From positions 62,001 through 126,000 of the forward strand of contig NZ_BBJJ01000018.1 in NCBI RefSeq assembly GCF_000739815.1: a stretch of 64,000 nucleotides of DNA. The letters are read 5' to 3'. Positions 61,793 to 64,000 of the stretch are shown here, one piece after another. The notes under the pieces are model-generated. The model did no database searches. It was not told where the DNA came from and saw only the letters and a list, made by a program, of their open reading frames with translations. The stretch's first letter is position 1, and the number at the start of each line of letters is the position of its first letter. The stretch is from Paraburkholderia mimosarum LMG 23256 = NBRC 106338 (GTDB lineage Bacteria; Pseudomonadota; Gammaproteobacteria; Burkholderiales; Burkholderiaceae). Made by a program: the position numbers and the translations under genes.

Positions 61793-63649
61793 TCAACAAG
61801 GCCGGTTCGCCAGCAAACGGCTCAACGCCGCGAACGCGGTCGCCGGCAGCTCGTGGAGCTTGCGCACGACCACGGCGTTCGGATAGAAGGCCTCGACCGC
61901 ATCGTCGAGAATGCCGATGCCGACGATTTCAATGCCCTGCTCCTTCGCCGTCTGCACGCGCGCGAGCAGGTCGCTGCGCAGCACGGCCGGGTCGCCGTCG
62001 CCCGTCGATGGATAGCCGTCCGAGAGCACGAACAGGAGCCGCCGCCGCGCCTTGCGCGCAGCGAGCCGCGCGGCTGCCCAGGCGAGCGCTTCGCCGTCGG
62101 GGTTCTCGTGGCCACATTCGATGGCGGCGAGCCCGCGCAGATCGCGCGAGTCGAAGCGCTTGAACACGCGCAAATCCAGCCGCTCGACGAAACGGTTACA
62201 GGCGCGCAGATCCGTGCCCGCCGCGCGTTCGCGCTCGTAGTGCGCCCGCATTTCGGGCGCTTCGATCGAGCTGTAGCCGAGCACTTCGGAATCGAACGTC
62301 AGTTGCGTGAGCGCGTCGGCCAGCGCCGCCGCGCACAGGCGCGCAAGCTCGATCTTGCGCCCCGCCATCGAGCCGCTCAGGCCGAGCAGCAGCATGACGA
62401 CCGTATCGCGCCCGCTCGCATGACGCGCCACGCGAAACGGCGTACGGTAGCCGCGCGAGGCGGCAAGGCGCGAGAGCGCCGCGCGATCGATCATGCCGCG
62501 CTCCTGTTCGCGCTTCCAGTGAGTCAGCTCGTCGGCCTCGAGCACGCGTTCGAGGTGGGCCTTGAGCGCGCCGGTCTCCGCGCGCGCCAGCGCACGCAGC
62601 TTGCGCCACGCGGTGGCGTCGCCGCGGCCGGTGAGGTCGGTGACGACGTCGAAGGCCGTGGTGAGCGGGATCGACAGGCGCGGGCGTGCGTGGGCCGCGC
62701 CGCGCGCGGCTGGCGCAGCGGCATGCGGCGCGTCGGCTTCGGAAAACGACTCGCCGGCCGCGGAGTCCGAGTCGGTCGATGCATGCGCCAGCGCATATTC
62801 GGCACCGTTGCGAGCGTGGTCGGCTTCGGCCGCGCCGCCTGGCGGCTCGACTTCGTCCTGAGCGCCGAATTCCTCCATGACTTGCGCGAGCCGCGCCGCT
62901 TCGTCATCGAGCCCTTCGACTGGACCGGCCGTCTGCATCATGTTGTTCGCGCCGCGCGACGCGAGCGATCGCACGGCCGCCACGATCGCCACGGCGGCAC
63001 GCATGCTGGCCTGCGTCGATCGACTCGCGCGCGCCGCGGCGAGCGGGCCGTCGATCGCGCGCAAGGCGGCGGCGAGCGCGTCTGCATCACGCTGCGCGAC
63101 GCCCGGCGCTTCGTTCGCTTTGTCCACTTCGTCCGCTTTGTCCGCGTGCTCCCATAGCGTGCGCTCGATCGCCCAGGTGAGCCGCTCGCGCCAGGCCAGC
63201 GACGCCCAGCGGCGCGCGACAGCCTCGCTCCGCCATGCGCGCCAGCCTGTCGCATAGCGCGGCGCGCCAGGGTAAGCCAAAGCGAGTTGCGCGAGCACGC
63301 GGCGGTCCTCGATGGCCTGGGCGATGCGCCCCGTCACACCAGCCTGCGGCGTATCGAGGCGCGCTGCATCGCTGTAGCGATGGCGCGCGGCCAGCAGATC
63401 GAGCGCGCCAAGGAGTGAGGTCTGCGCCGCGGGCTCGCTCGCTGCGGTGTCAGCCACGCGTGCGGGCAGCACGAAGCGCTCGCCTTCCACGCGCGGCTCG
63501 CCCGCGCCGAACGCCACGCTCACACGTGCATCGCCGGCGAGCACGCGTGCGAGCCGGCCGAACGCGCCTTCAGGGTCGCCGCTCGCGATCAAGCCTTCTA
63601 TTCCGGCGCGAGAAGCGGACACGACGGACACGGCTGCCTCCGCGTTCAT
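61793..63649 (-). CDS. VWA-domain protein partnered with a MoxR-type ATPase
   Basis: A 618-residue protein. The N-terminal 380 residues are helical and Ala/Arg-rich with an acidic stretch near 240-300. The C-terminal VWA domain starts near residue 415. Its MIDAS motif reads GLSGSM (Gly423, Ser425, Ser427) where the first residue should be Asp; the later FVLSDGYPST is normal. Similar CobT/NorD-like VWA proteins work with AAA ATPases to insert metals or remodel proteins. The ATG overlaps the ATPase stop by 4 bp. Which target enzyme it serves is not shown. Confidence 0.8.
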   Translation of the reverse strand: MNAEAAVSVVSASRAGIEGLIASGDPEGAFGRLARVLAGDARVSVAFGAGEPRVEGERFVLPARVADTAASEPAAQTSLLGALDLLAARHRYSDAARLDTPQAGVTGRIAQAIEDRRVLAQLALAYPGAPRYATGWRAWRSEAVARRWASLAWRERLTWAIERTLWEHADKADEVDKANEAPGVAQRDADALAAALRAIDGPLAAARASRSTQASMRAAVAIVAAVRSLASRGANNMMQTAGPVEGLDDEAARLAQVMEEFGAQDEVEPPGGAAEADHARNGAEYALAHASTDSDSAAGESFSEADAPHAAAPAARGAAHARPRLSIPLTTAFDVVTDLTGRGDATAWRKLRALARAETGALKAHLERVLEADELTHWKREQERGMIDRAALSRLAASRGYRTPFRVARHASGRDTVVMLLLGLSGSMAGRKIELARLCAAALADALTQLTFDSEVLGYSSIEAPEMRAHYERERAAGTDLRACNRFVERLDLRVFKRFDSRDLRGLAAIECGHENPDGEALAWAAARLAARKARRRLLFVLSDGYPSTGDGDPAVLRSDLLARVQTAKEQGIEIVGIGILDDAVEAFYPNAVVVRKLHELPATAFAALSRLLANRPC

Positions 63650-64000
63650 GCGTCCAGGATCACGTGATGACGGATGATGCTGCGGATCAGCGCCGCATCG
63701 TCCGCGCTCACCTTCGCGTAGATCGCCGGGCTCGCCGCGCGTTCGAGATCGCCCGTGCGCAACATCAGCTCGGCCCAGTCGATGAGTCGTCGTGTGGAAA
63801 ATGCGCTCGCCAGGTCTTCACGCGCGAACGCCGCGCGGCAGTCGGCGGCGATGGCCGCGAGCGTCTGCGCAAGCGGCTGCGTGAGCCGAGGCAGCGTGCG
63901 CAGCAATACTTCGGTCTCCTCTTCAACTGGGAGATAATCGAAGACGTAGACGCGCCAGCGGTCGAGAAACGCTTCGTTGAGCAGATTCGCGCCCTGGTAC
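63646..64000 (-). CDS. MoxR/CobS/NorQ-type AAA ATPase, C-terminal part (runs off the window)
   Basis: About 117 residues are visible, beginning YQGANLLNEAFLDRWRVYVF at the window edge, then DYLPVEEETEVLLRTLP. This is the sensor-2/lid part of the CobS-NorQ group (NEAxLDRF/W then the DYLPxEEE segment), followed by a helical end. Walker motifs would lie beyond the edge. It is upstream of, and overlaps, the VWA gene, forming the usual ATPase-VWA pair. Confidence 0.82.
   Translation of the reverse strand, partial: YQGANLLNEAFLDRWRVYVFDYLPVEEETEVLLRTLPRLTQPLAQTLAAIAADCRAAFAREDLASAFSTRRLIDWAELMLRTGDLERAASPAIYAKVSADDAALIRSIIRHHVILDA

Noticed and set aside
1..64000. CRISPR arrays, insertion sequences or prophage
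   Set aside because: No regularly spaced direct repeats, transposase, integrase, terminase or other phage structural motifs were seen in any frame.

Overview
The window is a high-GC, gene-dense piece of a betaproteobacterial chromosome, most likely Burkholderiaceae (Paraburkholderia/Caballeronia/Burkholderia type). The basis is the two Gram-negative porins of the SSVTLYG type, two hopanoid-associated genes, a DUF4148 protein, a full wsp cluster, a quinate/shikimate catabolic cluster with a QuiC-type fusion, an ECF42 sigma factor with DGPF proteins, and uniformly GC-rich third codon positions. No transposase, integrase, phage gene, rRNA or CRISPR array was seen.

Layout. 1-4.2 kb: tail of a chemoreceptor, a two-gene unit (trypsin-like PDZ protease plus an atypical LuxR regulator), an alpha/beta hydrolase and a lipoprotein. 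4.5-4.8 kb: tRNA-Asn(GUU) and tRNA-Gly(GCC). 4.9-10.2 kb: hpnL- and hpnI-like genes (hopanoid glycosylation and transport), a GT4 glycosyltransferase and a GNAT-fold protein. 10.7-16 kb: an IclR remnant, an NlpC/P60 lipoprotein, a porin preceded by a structured leader, a LacI remnant and a sarcosine/N-methyltryptophan oxidase. 16-19 kb: an ECF42 sigma unit (two DGPF proteins, one VOC protein, sigma factor). 18.9-20.7 kb: a TetR regulator and a divergent metallo-beta-lactamase-fold hydrolase. 20.9-21.9 kb: a Xre/RES toxin-antitoxin pair. 22.2-27.2 kb: a ROK regulator with a complete sugar ABC importer.

27.2-34.8 kb: a GAF-PAS-PAS-GGDEF cyclase, a PHB-depolymerase-type esterase, ohr/ohrR with matching operators, small exported proteins and a DegP-like protease. 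34.8-37.0 kb: an ECF sigma factor flanked by two anti-sigma-like membrane proteins with similar N-termini. 37.3-46.2 kb: complete wspABCDEFR (surface sensing to c-di-GMP), read leftward with mostly overlapping genes. 46.5-55.1 kb: quinate/shikimate catabolism (TetR, MFS importer, AroE-like dehydrogenase, AroQ, QuiC), with a perfect 14-bp palindrome in the divergent promoter, a second porin and a CdaR-like regulator. 55.1-60.5 kb: acyl-CoA synthetase, a methyltransferase and small proteins. 60.5-64 kb: a DnaJ-domain membrane protein and a MoxR-type ATPase/VWA pair, the ATPase running off the window.

The features most worth following up are the sigma factor with two candidate anti-sigma proteins, several perfect operator palindromes (TA module, ROK, ohr/ohrR, quinate), a WspR without the inhibitory I-site arginine, a VWA protein without its first MIDAS aspartate, a DegP homologue with an unusual active-site loop, and a protease-regulator pair whose receiver domain is degenerate.
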